Positions 18,138-27,157 of a stretch of 64,000 nt of DNA are shown here, in pieces; position 1 is the stretch's first letter, and every line of letters starts with the position of its first letter. The DNA is from Proteobacteria bacterium UBA7415 (lineage in GTDB: Bacteria > Pseudomonadota > Gammaproteobacteria > Arenicellales > Arenicellaceae). Below the pieces are notes generated by a model, which worked only from the letters and a program-made list of their open reading frames with translations, made no database searches and had not been told where the DNA came from. A program made the translations under genes and the position numbers. The DNA lies in assembly GCA_002470515.1 (NCBI GenBank), contig DKML01000027.1, positions 1-64,000 of the forward strand, read 5' to 3'.

Positions 18138-18191
18138 TCATAGATTGTGTAGCGTTGACGCAAAACTCCACACCATCTACACAATCTATGA
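18138..18191. promoter_or_regulatory. Perfect 15-bp inverted repeat upstream of the histidine kinase gene
   Basis: TCATAGATTGTGTAG (18138-18152) and CTACACAATCTATGA (18177-18191) are perfect reverse complements separated by 24 bp. The repeat begins 23 bp upstream of the kinase ATG and lies in its promoter or leader. The centre-to-centre spacing is 39 bp, nearly four helical turns, so the two arms could bind one protein on the same face. No T-run, so it is not a simple terminator. It could be an autoregulatory operator. Confidence 0.75.
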
Positions 18192-18293
18192 ATTGTCCGC
18201 GTATGAGTCCAGTCTGCCATACGACAAAATAACTGCGTGCCTAGATCAAAGTCCAACACGGCTATGCACGGTCATCGTCAAAAACTTAGACTC

Positions 18294-20168
18294 TTAAGCG
18301 CTTTTAACTCTCCCAATATAACCGTCTATTACTTTCTCCAGAACGGTCATAGGTACTGCACCTCCCAGTACAATGGCATCATTAAACTGCCTATAATCGA
18401 AGTTCTCGCCCAATGCGCTCTCGGCTTTGTTTCGCAATTGATTAATAGCGCCATGGCCTACTTTGTACCCGCACGCTTGCCCGGGCCATGCGCAGTAACG
18501 ATCTACTTCTCCGCGAACCTCTATCGGATTAGATCCGTTCGTATTCACAAACCAAGCATTGGCCTCTTCACGCGTCCATCGCTTAGCGTGCAGACCGGTA
18601 TCGACCACCAAACGACACGCTCTAAAGGCCAGAGACTGTAAATAGCCCAGTCTGCCGGCAGGTGATTCTTTATAAACACCCAGCTCATCGGCTATTTGTT
18701 CAGCGTAAAGCGCCCACCCTTCGGAATAAGCGTTAAACGCTAGAAGAGAACGGATCAATGGCTGCTTAAACGTATACTCGCCCTGCCAAACATGACCGGG
18801 GATGGCTTCGTGGTAGGTAAGATCTTTGAGATTAAATTTGGTATGCAAAGCTGTATCACGCAGGTTAATCCAGAAATGGCCCGGAAGTTTGCCATCAATC
18901 GAACCAGCGCCGCCATACGCACCAGGTGCGCCCGCTTCAACTTCTGGAGAAATACGAGTTACTTCCAAAAAGCCGGGAACTTGAGTCGCAAATGCTTGCG
19001 GCATTAGGCCACGAATTTCAGCTAATGCATCCTCTATAAAAGTCATTATCTCTGCGCGGCCCTTATCTCCAGGAGAAAAGTGGTAGAGAGGATCTCTACC
19101 AAGAGCCGTCATTCGACTGCCTACGGACCCCTGCGTATAGCCAATAGAACGTAAAATTGGATCCATGCGTCCATGTAGGCTAGCCACTTCGTCTAGACCC
19201 ATTTGGTGAACCTCATCAGGCGACATCGTTGTTGTCGTGCCCGCTTGTAGCGCCCACTCATAGTATGCGTCACCGTTTGGTTTCGCCCAGATTCCAGCAT
19301 CACTCGTTGCATTTGGCGCAAAGCCTTCAAGCACAGCAATTTGTCTGTCGATAGCGGGACCAATTTTTTCGGTGGCAATTGCCTTGGCTCTGCTAGAGAA
19401 ACCATCGCCCAGTGCAACAGCTTTAGCGCTAAGCGACTTAACAATGCCCCATTCCTCAGGCGAACGCTCGCGCGCACTACGTAACTGGCCTAGGGTTTTT
19501 TGCATCAGAAAATCAGGTAAAACAACACCCTGTTCTCCATCAATCTGTACCCGCTCGCTTTCGCCATCTAGCTGTCCTACATACGCCTCCATTCGGGCTA
19601 AATAGGCTTCTGAATCTTCCGCGGTTTCGATTAGATGGCTAGCATCAAGAAAACTTGGGATTTCAATAAAGGAGCCTGTGTTCTGAGCTACCGCGTACGG
19701 ACTGTTACGATAAGACCAGTTGCTATTAAGCAGTGCCATGTCACCATACGGCTGGTCAAATCCCTTATCGCTCATCTCAAACACAGCTCGAACAACATCG
19801 ACATTTAGCGCATCGTCTGGCTGCAAAGCATTCTCATCAACAGCGTTTAGCCTAGCCAACATGGTTTTAACATCAGCCGCTATCTTTGCCTGACCAGCAG
19901 GCGAACGATCAGTCAGCTTGGACTTATGCGCCGCATACGGCCCCGTGTCGATCCCTGCACTGGACGCACTCTCGGGGTAAGCGTCTAGAATTAAGTTAGT
20001 CGCATCGCTTAGCAAAATATCCACTTCGGAGTTGCGAGGTTGCCCCCCTGGTACTGAAATATCAGATGATGAGTCACTTGGTGTAGATTCAGTGCAGGCA
20101 GGTACTGCCAACGCTGTCGATGCCATTGCAGCAGAAGCTTTTAACAGATTGCGACGAGATAATTTCAT
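18294..20168 (-). CDS. DUF885 family protein, exported by Tat signal
   Basis: About 624 residues. I start at the ATG at 20168 because it opens a twin-arginine signal (MKLSRRNLLKASAAMAST) ending near VPAC, perhaps a lipoprotein anchor, with AAGG eight bases upstream. The family hallmark HEAIPGH lies in DLTYHEAIPGHVWQGEY, followed by FNAYSEGWALYAEQ, together the likely zinc site of this metallopeptidase-like family. It probably acts in the periplasm or at the inner membrane on peptides. It is alone, behind the kinase operon. Confidence 0.9.
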   Translation of the reverse strand: MKLSRRNLLKASAAMASTALAVPACTESTPSDSSSDISVPGGQPRNSEVDILLSDATNLILDAYPESASSAGIDTGPYAAHKSKLTDRSPAGQAKIAADVKTMLARLNAVDENALQPDDALNVDVVRAVFEMSDKGFDQPYGDMALLNSNWSYRNSPYAVAQNTGSFIEIPSFLDASHLIETAEDSEAYLARMEAYVGQLDGESERVQIDGEQGVVLPDFLMQKTLGQLRSARERSPEEWGIVKSLSAKAVALGDGFSSRAKAIATEKIGPAIDRQIAVLEGFAPNATSDAGIWAKPNGDAYYEWALQAGTTTTMSPDEVHQMGLDEVASLHGRMDPILRSIGYTQGSVGSRMTALGRDPLYHFSPGDKGRAEIMTFIEDALAEIRGLMPQAFATQVPGFLEVTRISPEVEAGAPGAYGGAGSIDGKLPGHFWINLRDTALHTKFNLKDLTYHEAIPGHVWQGEYTFKQPLIRSLLAFNAYSEGWALYAEQIADELGVYKESPAGRLGYLQSLAFRACRLVVDTGLHAKRWTREEANAWFVNTNGSNPIEVRGEVDRYCAWPGQACGYKVGHGAINQLRNKAESALGENFDYRQFNDAIVLGGAVPMTVLEKVIDGYIGRVKSA

Positions 20169-20374
20169 GAGGATGACCTTTAGAGAATTGAAAGGTTTTA
20201 CGTTAGCGCAATGAGACATTGCATGCAAGATCAGCGATTAGGCTGTTATTTAGTTATCTTGTTCATGACGTTATTCTACAATTCGCAAGTTGTGGGTAAT
20301 ACAAACGCTCTGAAACACACTAGCGAGATACGATTACAGCCCAAATCTATAAAACAATCGGTTAGAATCAGCCA

Positions 20375-20914
20375 ATGCGAGAAGAACAAATAAACAATCC
20401 TCTACATGGCGTAAAGCTAGAAACACTGCTCACAGAGTTGGTCACCTACTATGGCTTTGACATATTGGCAGAACAGATCAACATTAACTGCTTTAAGAGC
20501 AACCCCAGCATTAAGTCTAGCTTAAAGTTTTTGAGAAGAGCCCCGTGGGCGAGAAATAAAGTAGAAGCATTCTATCTTTATAAATTTAAACAATTGCCGC
20601 GCCCCAGTGATGATCAACATAAGTTGCAGCCTGGAGAGCGAGCGGTGCCCCTAGAGCAAGTGCCAGGCAACCCTGCGCAAATCAGGAAGGGCGATAAAGA
20701 ATTTTTTGATGATCCCGCCTCTGGGCCAGTGAAGAAGAAAAGCAAAGAGACAAGTTTCAAGAAAAACGCTGGCCCTAGACCCAAAGCATCACCCCCATCA
20801 TCACCTAGGCGCGCCGTAAGAAGGTCACAGAATAATGATGACAGCAGTGAGAGCCCTTCAAGCGAGCCTGCTGATCCATGGGGTAAATGGCGCGATAAGG
20901 AAGAGGACACTTAA
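20375..20914 (+). CDS. VF530-family DNA-binding protein with disordered tail
   Basis: A 179-residue protein. The first 75 residues are a VF530 domain, recognised by [20 protein letters not shown] and by [20 protein letters not shown] followed by PWAR. The Vibrio fischeri prototype has a small helical fold proposed to bind DNA. Residues 80-179 are low-complexity, with Lys/Ser/Pro-rich and Asp/Ser/Glu-rich runs, and look disordered; such tails vary among relatives. Single gene with no operon partners. Confidence 0.88.
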   Translation: MREEQINNPLHGVKLETLLTELVTYYGFDILAEQININCFKSNPSIKSSLKFLRRAPWARNKVEAFYLYKFKQLPRPSDDQHKLQPGERAVPLEQVPGNPAQIRKGDKEFFDDPASGPVKKKSKETSFKKNAGPRPKASPPSSPRRAVRRSQNNDDSSESPSSEPADPWGKWRDKEEDT

Positions 20915-21018
20915 GACCTAAAGCTATTACTGTTAAGTTCTGATGAACCGTGAGCGTCTTTATAAAACGAGAATCATAAGCACTATTAAATCGCGTTTCT
21001 TTAGCAGCTGGGAGCCCC

Positions 21019-22320
21019 ATGAAATTTTGTAAATCACTTATCGACATGAATAATAAAACGTACCTCTCATTACCCTTTTGTCTCTTATTCAGTCTGTTCC
21101 TTTCCATCAGCACGACGTCGATCGTTATGGCGAGTACTGATGCTGCTTATCATTATTCTGGTGAGATCAATTTTGAGCCTGAGCACGGAAATATTGATGT
21201 GCAGTGGACAATTTCAGTACACGATCCTAAAGCAACTCATTTAACCTATGTACTGCGTAGCTCGTTAGGTAAGGTTCAAGCTACAGGAGATGCAATTGAT
21301 TCGGTTGCAGTTGGGGCAAGTGAATTGGGCGACGACTTCCAACAAATTGCAATCACACTAAAGCCCTCGACAAAGAATGAACTGCGGTCGTTTGACCTTT
21401 CCTATTCAGGTGTTTTGCTCCCTACCCCTATGGGAAATCGTATCAATCAGATAAGCAAAGACTCCATCGAACTGAATGTTGATAGTTTTTGGCTTCCGAT
21501 GGATTCACGGTTCAATCAACTTCTAACCGTCGACCTCCAGATTGGTATCTCTTCTGACTGGCAGGCCGTTGGAGCCGGTGATATTGCCACCACAGAAAAT
21601 GGTTATCAATTAACCAACACCAAACCCAGCATCGATATAGCCTTTGCCTTAGCTAAAAATTTTGTGGTAACCAAGTTATCAGGATTTACTTTATACGACG
21701 TTCGGCAAAACAAATTTGGCATTGATAAACTGTCTTCGGCCGCCGATTTCTGCGTTACTGAGCTTAACCAACGGTACGGACAATCTGGTTCTTTAAGCGA
21801 TATTAGTTTTACGATTAACGATCGGCCCGAAAGCGGGTACGCACGCGGCAACTATATTGCACTGACCGATATAAGTGAGGCACAGCCTGAAAACTTAACC
21901 CAATATGTTTGCCATGAGATTGCTCACAATTGGAGTGGCTACGGAAAATTTGACACCGAAGAGAACTGGCTTAACGAAGGGTTTGCAGAATACGTTGGCC
22001 TAATGATGTTGCGTAAGCGTTTTGGTGACGACGCATTTAAGGCCCGACTAGAACAATTTAGAGCACAAATTGAAGGTAAATCGCTGGGGCCCATTTGGAC
22101 TCCAGAATTGACAGCCCGCCCGGATTACCTAGTCTCCTATCGCAAAGCTCCATTGGTTCTACAAGAGCTAGAAAAAAGAATAGGCAGCGAACCGTTTGAT
22201 CGCTTTGTGACGGCCTACATGACGAGTCGTACCTCCACTACAGAATCACTGTTAGAAAATCTAACGCAGCACACTGACAAGTCGAATGTAGAGTGGTTTG
22301 TAAATCTGCTTGCTCAGTAG
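21019..22320 (+). CDS. Exported M1-like zinc aminopeptidase relative
   Basis: Up to 433 residues. The better start may be the second ATG at 21049 (MNNKTYLSLPFCLLFSLFLS), which opens a signal peptide. The zinc motif HEIAHNW (His299, Glu300, His303) and NEGFAEY (Glu320) are present, but the third ligand is 16 residues after HExxH, not 18 as in the M1 family. I see no GAMEN motif; ESGYARGNY may occupy the place of the substrate-binding loop. It is also about half the length of classic M1 enzymes. Likely a periplasmic gluzincin peptidase of unknown specificity. Confidence 0.75.
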   Translation: MKFCKSLIDMNNKTYLSLPFCLLFSLFLSISTTSIVMASTDAAYHYSGEINFEPEHGNIDVQWTISVHDPKATHLTYVLRSSLGKVQATGDAIDSVAVGASELGDDFQQIAITLKPSTKNELRSFDLSYSGVLLPTPMGNRINQISKDSIELNVDSFWLPMDSRFNQLLTVDLQIGISSDWQAVGAGDIATTENGYQLTNTKPSIDIAFALAKNFVVTKLSGFTLYDVRQNKFGIDKLSSAADFCVTELNQRYGQSGSLSDISFTINDRPESGYARGNYIALTDISEAQPENLTQYVCHEIAHNWSGYGKFDTEENWLNEGFAEYVGLMMLRKRFGDDAFKARLEQFRAQIEGKSLGPIWTPELTARPDYLVSYRKAPLVLQELEKRIGSEPFDRFVTAYMTSRTSTTESLLENLTQHTDKSNVEWFVNLLAQ

Positions 22321-22387
22321 TTAACCCATTAGCGCGTTCATCAACTCAATTTTTGGTAGAGCGGATTTAAGAATTAAAAAAACTCGT

Positions 22388-23446
22388 TCAACGTCCTTTT
22401 TTGCGAGAGAGAGATTCTTTTTGAGCCCCACTTACCATCTTGCCAAACGCTTTATCCTTGGACCTTTTTTCGGCCAACGTCGCACTATTAAACGCCTGCT
22501 CTTTCATCAGCTTCTGGTAGTTATCAAAGCGTCTCTGGTCTAGAGAATCATTGGCTATCGCCGCTTGTACCGCACAGCCCGGCTCTTGCTCATGTCCACA
22601 GTCGTTAAAGCGACATTCTTGAGCTAACGCTTCGATCTCACTAAATGTTTCGCTAATACCACTCTCGCAATCACTCAGTTTGAGCTCGCGCATCCCAGGG
22701 GTGTCCATTAACATCCCTCCTTGTGGTAACCATTTTAATGCTCGATGAGTCGTGGTGTGACGACCCTTACTATCTGCATCACGTATGGCGGCAGTCTGCA
22801 TTATTTCTTGGCCTAGCAATGCGTTTACTAAAGTCGATTTGCCAACCCCAGAAGAACCGAGAAATGCAAGTGTATTACCCTCTGAGCAGTACTTATGCAA
22901 CTCTTGGACATGGGATTGATCCAGAGCATTAATCGCATGCACCAATAGCAGAGGATCTAGAGACTGTACTTGTTGCCGTTTCTGATCAGCATCATCACAT
23001 TGATCTAGCTTTGTAAGAACTACAACAGGCTCAACGCGTGCCTCGTTGGTAATAGCTAAATAACGTTCAATCCGATTAAGATTAAAATCGTCATTTAGCG
23101 AACACACAATAAAAACGCTATCGATATTGGCCGCGATCAACTGTGAATCCACCTTTGTGCCGGCGGCTTTACGTTGCAGTAGAGACCGGCGCTCAAGTAC
23201 GCGCACGATGCGTAGAGACTCATCGAATAATACCCAATCACCAACACAGACCCGCTCGCTATTTGGAGATAGAACGAGTGACAAAGCTCCTTGATCGCTC
23301 AAAGCGATAACTTGGCTTCGATGCTGTTCGACGATCCTGCCGACACTCAAGCTGCTTTTCTCGTCAAGACTAAGCTGTTGTTGGAAAAAAGGTCGAAGAC
23401 CAAGTTCGATTAATGAAGGTGTTTGCATTTCTTGGTCGGTAATCAT
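22388..23446 (-). CDS. rsgA: Ribosome small subunit biogenesis GTPase RsgA
   Basis: A 352-residue circularly permuted GTPase. The order of motifs is G4 TKLD (145-148), then G1 GSSGVGKS (197-204), then G3 DTPG (248-251). An N-terminal OB fold and a C-terminal zinc finger (Cys278, Cys283, His285, Cys291) complete the RsgA/YloQ architecture. The protein matures the 30S decoding centre and releases on GTP hydrolysis. It is transcribed away from the tetR gene and shares a 155-bp divergent region with it. Confidence 0.96.
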   Translation of the reverse strand: MITDQEMQTPSLIELGLRPFFQQQLSLDEKSSLSVGRIVEQHRSQVIALSDQGALSLVLSPNSERVCVGDWVLFDESLRIVRVLERRSLLQRKAAGTKVDSQLIAANIDSVFIVCSLNDDFNLNRIERYLAITNEARVEPVVVLTKLDQCDDADQKRQQVQSLDPLLLVHAINALDQSHVQELHKYCSEGNTLAFLGSSGVGKSTLVNALLGQEIMQTAAIRDADSKGRHTTTHRALKWLPQGGMLMDTPGMRELKLSDCESGISETFSEIEALAQECRFNDCGHEQEPGCAVQAAIANDSLDQRRFDNYQKLMKEQAFNSATLAEKRSKDKAFGKMVSGAQKESLSRKKGR

Positions 23447-23608
23447 TCGTCGTAATGGTTTACGTTTCTTTCAGAGTTGGGTTAGATAATATTTCCTCAG
23501 TAAAAAATTTACAAAGCTAAAGGCTCGATACATCTGGGGAATTATCCGCACCCTACTCCTCAAACCTGCACGGCAATACTGAATTGCTCTTTCGTCCTAT
23601 GTGCTATT

Positions 23609-23648
23609 GATTAATAAAAACATTACAGCCATAATGTTTTTATTAATC
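23609..23648. promoter_or_regulatory. 17-bp perfect inverted repeat, likely TetR operator
   Basis: GATTAATAAAAACATTA (23609-23625) and TAATGTTTTTATTAATC (23632-23648) are perfect arms with a 6-nt spacer CAGCCA. The repeat ends 18 bp before the tetR ATG at 23667 in the tetR-rsgA divergent region. Position and symmetry fit an autoregulatory operator for the TetR protein that would repress the whole operon. Confidence 0.85.
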
Positions 23649-23666
23649 TGTCCTTTTTTGATTACG

Positions 23667-24290
23667 ATGCTAAGTAGGCAAGAAGAAAAACGAAAAGCGA
23701 CCCGTGAAGCCATCTTGCTTTCCGCAATTCAACTTATGGTTGATGATGGTTATAGTGCTTGCTCGATTGCCTCTATTGCCAAAAACAATCCCTTTTCGGC
23801 TGGTGCAATTCAATACCACTTTAGGTCCAAGGACGATCTACTGTTCGCCGTCATTACCGAACATATCTTCGGTGCTCCGAATCTACCGCAATTGAATATT
23901 GATCTAGGCCTTCCGCTTCAGGTGCGTTGCAAACAGGTAGTAGACGTTATGTGGCAGTACTACGGACACCAACACTACCCTATTGTTTGGGAGATTCTTC
24001 TTGGCGTTCGACACAACGCTCCTCTTTTAAAACAGATCAATAGCTTTTATGGGAATGCAGAATTAGACGCTGAGAAACAGGCTATGAAGGTTTTTTCGGA
24101 TCTGTCACTATCGCCCAAAGATGCAAAGGAATTAACGCAATTCGTTAGCTCACATTTACGTGGAATCTCATTAATACGTCGAACAAGCCCAACGGGTAGT
24201 GACGTATCAACCCAATTAGATTACTTGGTGGGAATTCTGCTATTGAAAATGCAGGCCTATGTTAAAACCAATCAGGCTACAAAAAGATGA
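23667..24290 (+). CDS. TetR-family repressor
   Basis: About 207 residues. An N-terminal TetR helix-turn-helix is clear: ATREAILLSAIQLMVDDGYS, then GAIQYHFRSKDDLLFAVI. The C-terminal ligand domain is unassigned. I chose the ATG at 23667 (MLSRQEEKRKATREA) because the longer frame from 23601 would read through the operator repeat. It overlaps the next gene by ATGA. It is the first gene of a three-gene operon with a membrane protein and a penicillin-acylase-type enzyme, which suggests an inducible transport/hydrolysis system. Confidence 0.9.
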   Translation: MLSRQEEKRKATREAILLSAIQLMVDDGYSACSIASIAKNNPFSAGAIQYHFRSKDDLLFAVITEHIFGAPNLPQLNIDLGLPLQVRCKQVVDVMWQYYGHQHYPIVWEILLGVRHNAPLLKQINSFYGNAELDAEKQAMKVFSDLSLSPKDAKELTQFVSSHLRGISLIRRTSPTGSDVSTQLDYLVGILLLKMQAYVKTNQATKR

Positions 24291-24703
24291 TTGCGTTAGG
24301 TCAAAGGTACCGAAACCTTTTGCTTTTACAGCTTATCTACGCTGGCACTGGCTCTCTATTCAATTTTATTAGTCTAGTTAGAATAGCCATCGGTGATACA
24401 CCCTTAACGCAAACCAATCCGGCAATCGGAATATTAGTAATGGCCTGCATCGCTGGAGCAGCAAGCGCTGGGCTCTTTGGTTTTGTAAAGACATTTGCCG
24501 TTTGCAATCTAATGCTCATTCCACCGTTGCTCTTCGGCGGGATTGTGCCTCACGTATTGGCAAGCGCTCACCAAATCGGCTCAACACTCCTTATCCCTCT
24601 TGTTGTTGCTGTCGGTATCAACATATTTGGCGTTGTTGTTATGACGCTAGGTTTGGTATCGGCAATGGTGGCTCTATTAAGAAACTTTTTATCAAAAACA
24701 TAA
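24287..24703 (+). CDS. Four-helix membrane protein of unknown function
   Basis: A 138-residue protein with four predicted membrane helices (about 8-28, 40-60, 70-92 and 100-128) and almost no loops. It has no motif I recognise. The ATG overlaps the tetR TGA, and the acylase gene follows eight bases later, so it is translated within one operon. It may be an integral partner or transporter for the acylase substrate, but this is inference from position only. Confidence 0.75.
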   Translation: MIALGQRYRNLLLLQLIYAGTGSLFNFISLVRIAIGDTPLTQTNPAIGILVMACIAGAASAGLFGFVKTFAVCNLMLIPPLLFGGIVPHVLASAHQIGSTLLIPLVVAVGINIFGVVVMTLGLVSAMVALLRNFLSKT

Positions 24704-24711
24704 AAATCAAA

Positions 24712-27117
24712 ATGAAAAAATTTTTAGCGGCCTTTCTAATAGGCTTAATATTCATCGGTCTTACAGCAAGTTACATCATTCTTGTGCACTCAAACAGTTA
24801 TCAAGTGGACGGTCAAATAAGCATCAAGGCTCTAAATGAGCCTGTCACTATTCATAGAGATCAATACGGCATCCCCTATGTTTTCGCCGGTAACGTAGCG
24901 GACGCAATACGCGCACAAGGATTTGTTATTGCGCAAGATCGCATACTGCAGATCGAAATGTATCGAGCGCTCATAGACGGCAGGCTTGCAAGCATCATTG
25001 GAGAGGCAGGACTGAATTCGGATATAAAAATGCGGGTAATTGGTATCCGCAGGAATGCCGAACGACATCTCAGTTTCCTTAGTGACGAAAGTAAAAGTCA
25101 TTTAGCGTGGTACGCGCAGGGCTATAACTCTTTTGTGAATGAACGTACAGACGAATACCCTCTAGAACTTGGACTGTTGGGCATTAATCCCAAGAAAATG
25201 GAACTAGTTGATCTTCTCGCTATTCAGCATTTTGCAGGTTTTCTCCAAGGCCGCAACTACGAAGATGAGATCTTGAGCATCAATATGGCCGTTGAGCTTG
25301 GTCTGGAGAAAGCCAGATCACTCACGCCTCTTAATATTAACCCTGATCGAAAGGTCCCTGTTCTGGTAAATGAAATTAGAACAATGAATGTGCCCAACAT
25401 GTCAGCGAAGCAAAAATATCGCGACGTCGCTGACATCAACATGCCCGTTGCACTGCCCGCGTCAGGTTCAAATAACTGGGTAACCGGCAGTTCTAAGTCG
25501 ACCGGTGGTTTGCCCATCTTAGTTAATGACCCGCATCTTGATGCAACAGTGCTACCTGGGCCTTGGTACCCAATAGGGATTTTCACTCCCCAAATACAGG
25601 CCATTGGCGCCAATCTACCAGGGGTTCCAGGTTTACTTTTAGGTCGTACTCAACATGTTTCATTCGGCGTAACTAATGCCTACGGAGACAGCCAGGACTT
25701 GTATATTGAGAAGCTTGATCCCAATAATGCCAAAAACTACATGGACGGACTTACAAGCAGACCTTTTCAAGTTGAGTACAAAACCATAACTGTTAAGGAT
25801 GACTCTACCGAGAACGGTAGCCGTCAAGAAAGTATCGCTATTAGATATACAAAGCGCGGCCCAGTGATATCAGACCACCAAGTGTTTGGAATCAAATCAA
25901 ATGATGTGGTTGTGCTTCGTATGGCTGCTGCTGAGGTCGAAAGAGATTCGTTAGGTATTATCCAATCACTAACCGCTAAGACTGTTACGGAACTCGATGA
26001 ATCCTTTTCGAAAATCGATTTACTTTATATTAACTACGTATTTGCAGACGCATCAGGCGGGATCGGCCACAGGTCAACAGGACTAATCCCGTTAAGGGTA
26101 AATGGCGAGACAGCAAAAATTGCATCACCCGCCGATGACTGGAATGGTTACATTCCAAAAGGCGAAATGCCTGGCCAGATCAACCCAGAAAAAGACTGGC
26201 TTGGTACGTCAAACCACGACGTCATACCCGACAACTACCCTTACTATTACTCAACGCATTTTAGTCCTAACTACCGATATTTACGAACCAAGGAGCTGCT
26301 CAGCGATAACAAATTGATAAGCGCTGAGGATCATTGGACGATGCTCAAGGATGTTAAGAACAAACACGCGCAAAGAATCACCCCGATCTTTTTGGCCGCA
26401 ATCGAGAATTATGACTCATTAGCCAGTATGTATCACGAACTATCAAGCTGGAACTTCGAGGATCAGGTTGATTCAGTTGCGGCAACTATGTTTCATCTAA
26501 CTCACGAATACCTAATTCGAATGATGTTCGATGACGACGTGTCAGAGGAACTTCTAAGTGAAATTTTAAAGTCGCGTTACTACTGGCTACAGCGTACAGA
26601 CGACATGATCGTATCTGGAGAGTCCGAATGGTTTGACATGCAGAGCACTCAAAGACAAGAAACTCTGAATGATCTAATTGTGATGGCGGCCTTAAAGTCT
26701 CAAGCAGCATTAAAAGAGAAATTGGGACACGACCAAAATGATTGGCGTTGGGGTAAATTTCATAAAGTCAGTTTTGTTAGTCCACTGCGTATGAATGGCA
26801 TAGGCAAAGATCTGCTGGGTGGAGGAACTCACGAGGTCTCTGGTTCGGGTGAAACGCTAAACCGAGGACAGTATTCGTTAAACGAAGGACCTTATCAAAG
26901 TCAGTGGTTTAGTAGCTTGAGAATGGTTGCGGATATGAGCGACGACCAAAAAGTAATGGGGTCAATATCAGGAGGTAATGCGTCTAGACAGTTTCATCCC
27001 TACTTCAAGTCACAGTTAACGGGGTGGTTAAATCAAGAGTGGGTTCCTTGGTGGTTCGACAAATCAAAAATTGAACAACACAGCAAACATAAAGTTGAGC
27101 TGCTGCCAAGCCAGTAA
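24712..27117 (+). CDS. Penicillin acylase family (Ntn hydrolase) enzyme
   Basis: An 801-residue precursor. The ATG at 24712 begins a signal or anchor helix (MKKFLAAFLIGLIFIGLTAS); the frame extends upstream to 24502 but there it overlaps the previous gene and does not look like protein. Family hallmarks are VTIHRDQYGIPYVFA near residue 45 and the autocatalytic site GSNNWVTGSSKS, where Ser253 would become the N-terminal nucleophile of the beta chain. The family hydrolyses amide bonds of beta-lactams, N-acyl homoserine lactones or other acylated amines, usually in the periplasm. The operon with TetR and a membrane protein suggests inducible use. Confidence 0.92.
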   Translation: MKKFLAAFLIGLIFIGLTASYIILVHSNSYQVDGQISIKALNEPVTIHRDQYGIPYVFAGNVADAIRAQGFVIAQDRILQIEMYRALIDGRLASIIGEAGLNSDIKMRVIGIRRNAERHLSFLSDESKSHLAWYAQGYNSFVNERTDEYPLELGLLGINPKKMELVDLLAIQHFAGFLQGRNYEDEILSINMAVELGLEKARSLTPLNINPDRKVPVLVNEIRTMNVPNMSAKQKYRDVADINMPVALPASGSNNWVTGSSKSTGGLPILVNDPHLDATVLPGPWYPIGIFTPQIQAIGANLPGVPGLLLGRTQHVSFGVTNAYGDSQDLYIEKLDPNNAKNYMDGLTSRPFQVEYKTITVKDDSTENGSRQESIAIRYTKRGPVISDHQVFGIKSNDVVVLRMAAAEVERDSLGIIQSLTAKTVTELDESFSKIDLLYINYVFADASGGIGHRSTGLIPLRVNGETAKIASPADDWNGYIPKGEMPGQINPEKDWLGTSNHDVIPDNYPYYYSTHFSPNYRYLRTKELLSDNKLISAEDHWTMLKDVKNKHAQRITPIFLAAIENYDSLASMYHELSSWNFEDQVDSVAATMFHLTHEYLIRMMFDDDVSEELLSEILKSRYYWLQRTDDMIVSGESEWFDMQSTQRQETLNDLIVMAALKSQAALKEKLGHDQNDWRWGKFHKVSFVSPLRMNGIGKDLLGGGTHEVSGSGETLNRGQYSLNEGPYQSQWFSSLRMVADMSDDQKVMGSISGGNASRQFHPYFKSQLTGWLNQEWVPWWFDKSKIEQHSKHKVELLPSQ

Positions 27118-27157
27118 CCTAGTGCACGCAGACCTCGTTAGTTGAAGAGTTTTCTAA

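Noticed and set aside
20211..20393. 60-residue plus-strand frame upstream of the VF530 gene
   Set aside because: No ribosome site, no family signs, and it overlaps the VF530 start; a chance frame in a promoter region.
23601..23666. Upstream start of the tetR frame
   Set aside because: It would translate the 17-bp operator repeat. The ATG at 23667 leads directly into the helix-turn-helix domain.
24502..24711. Long N-terminal extension of the acylase frame
   Set aside because: It overlaps the four-helix protein gene in another frame, is rich in Cys/Arg and unlike protein, and a clear signal peptide begins at the ATG at 24712.
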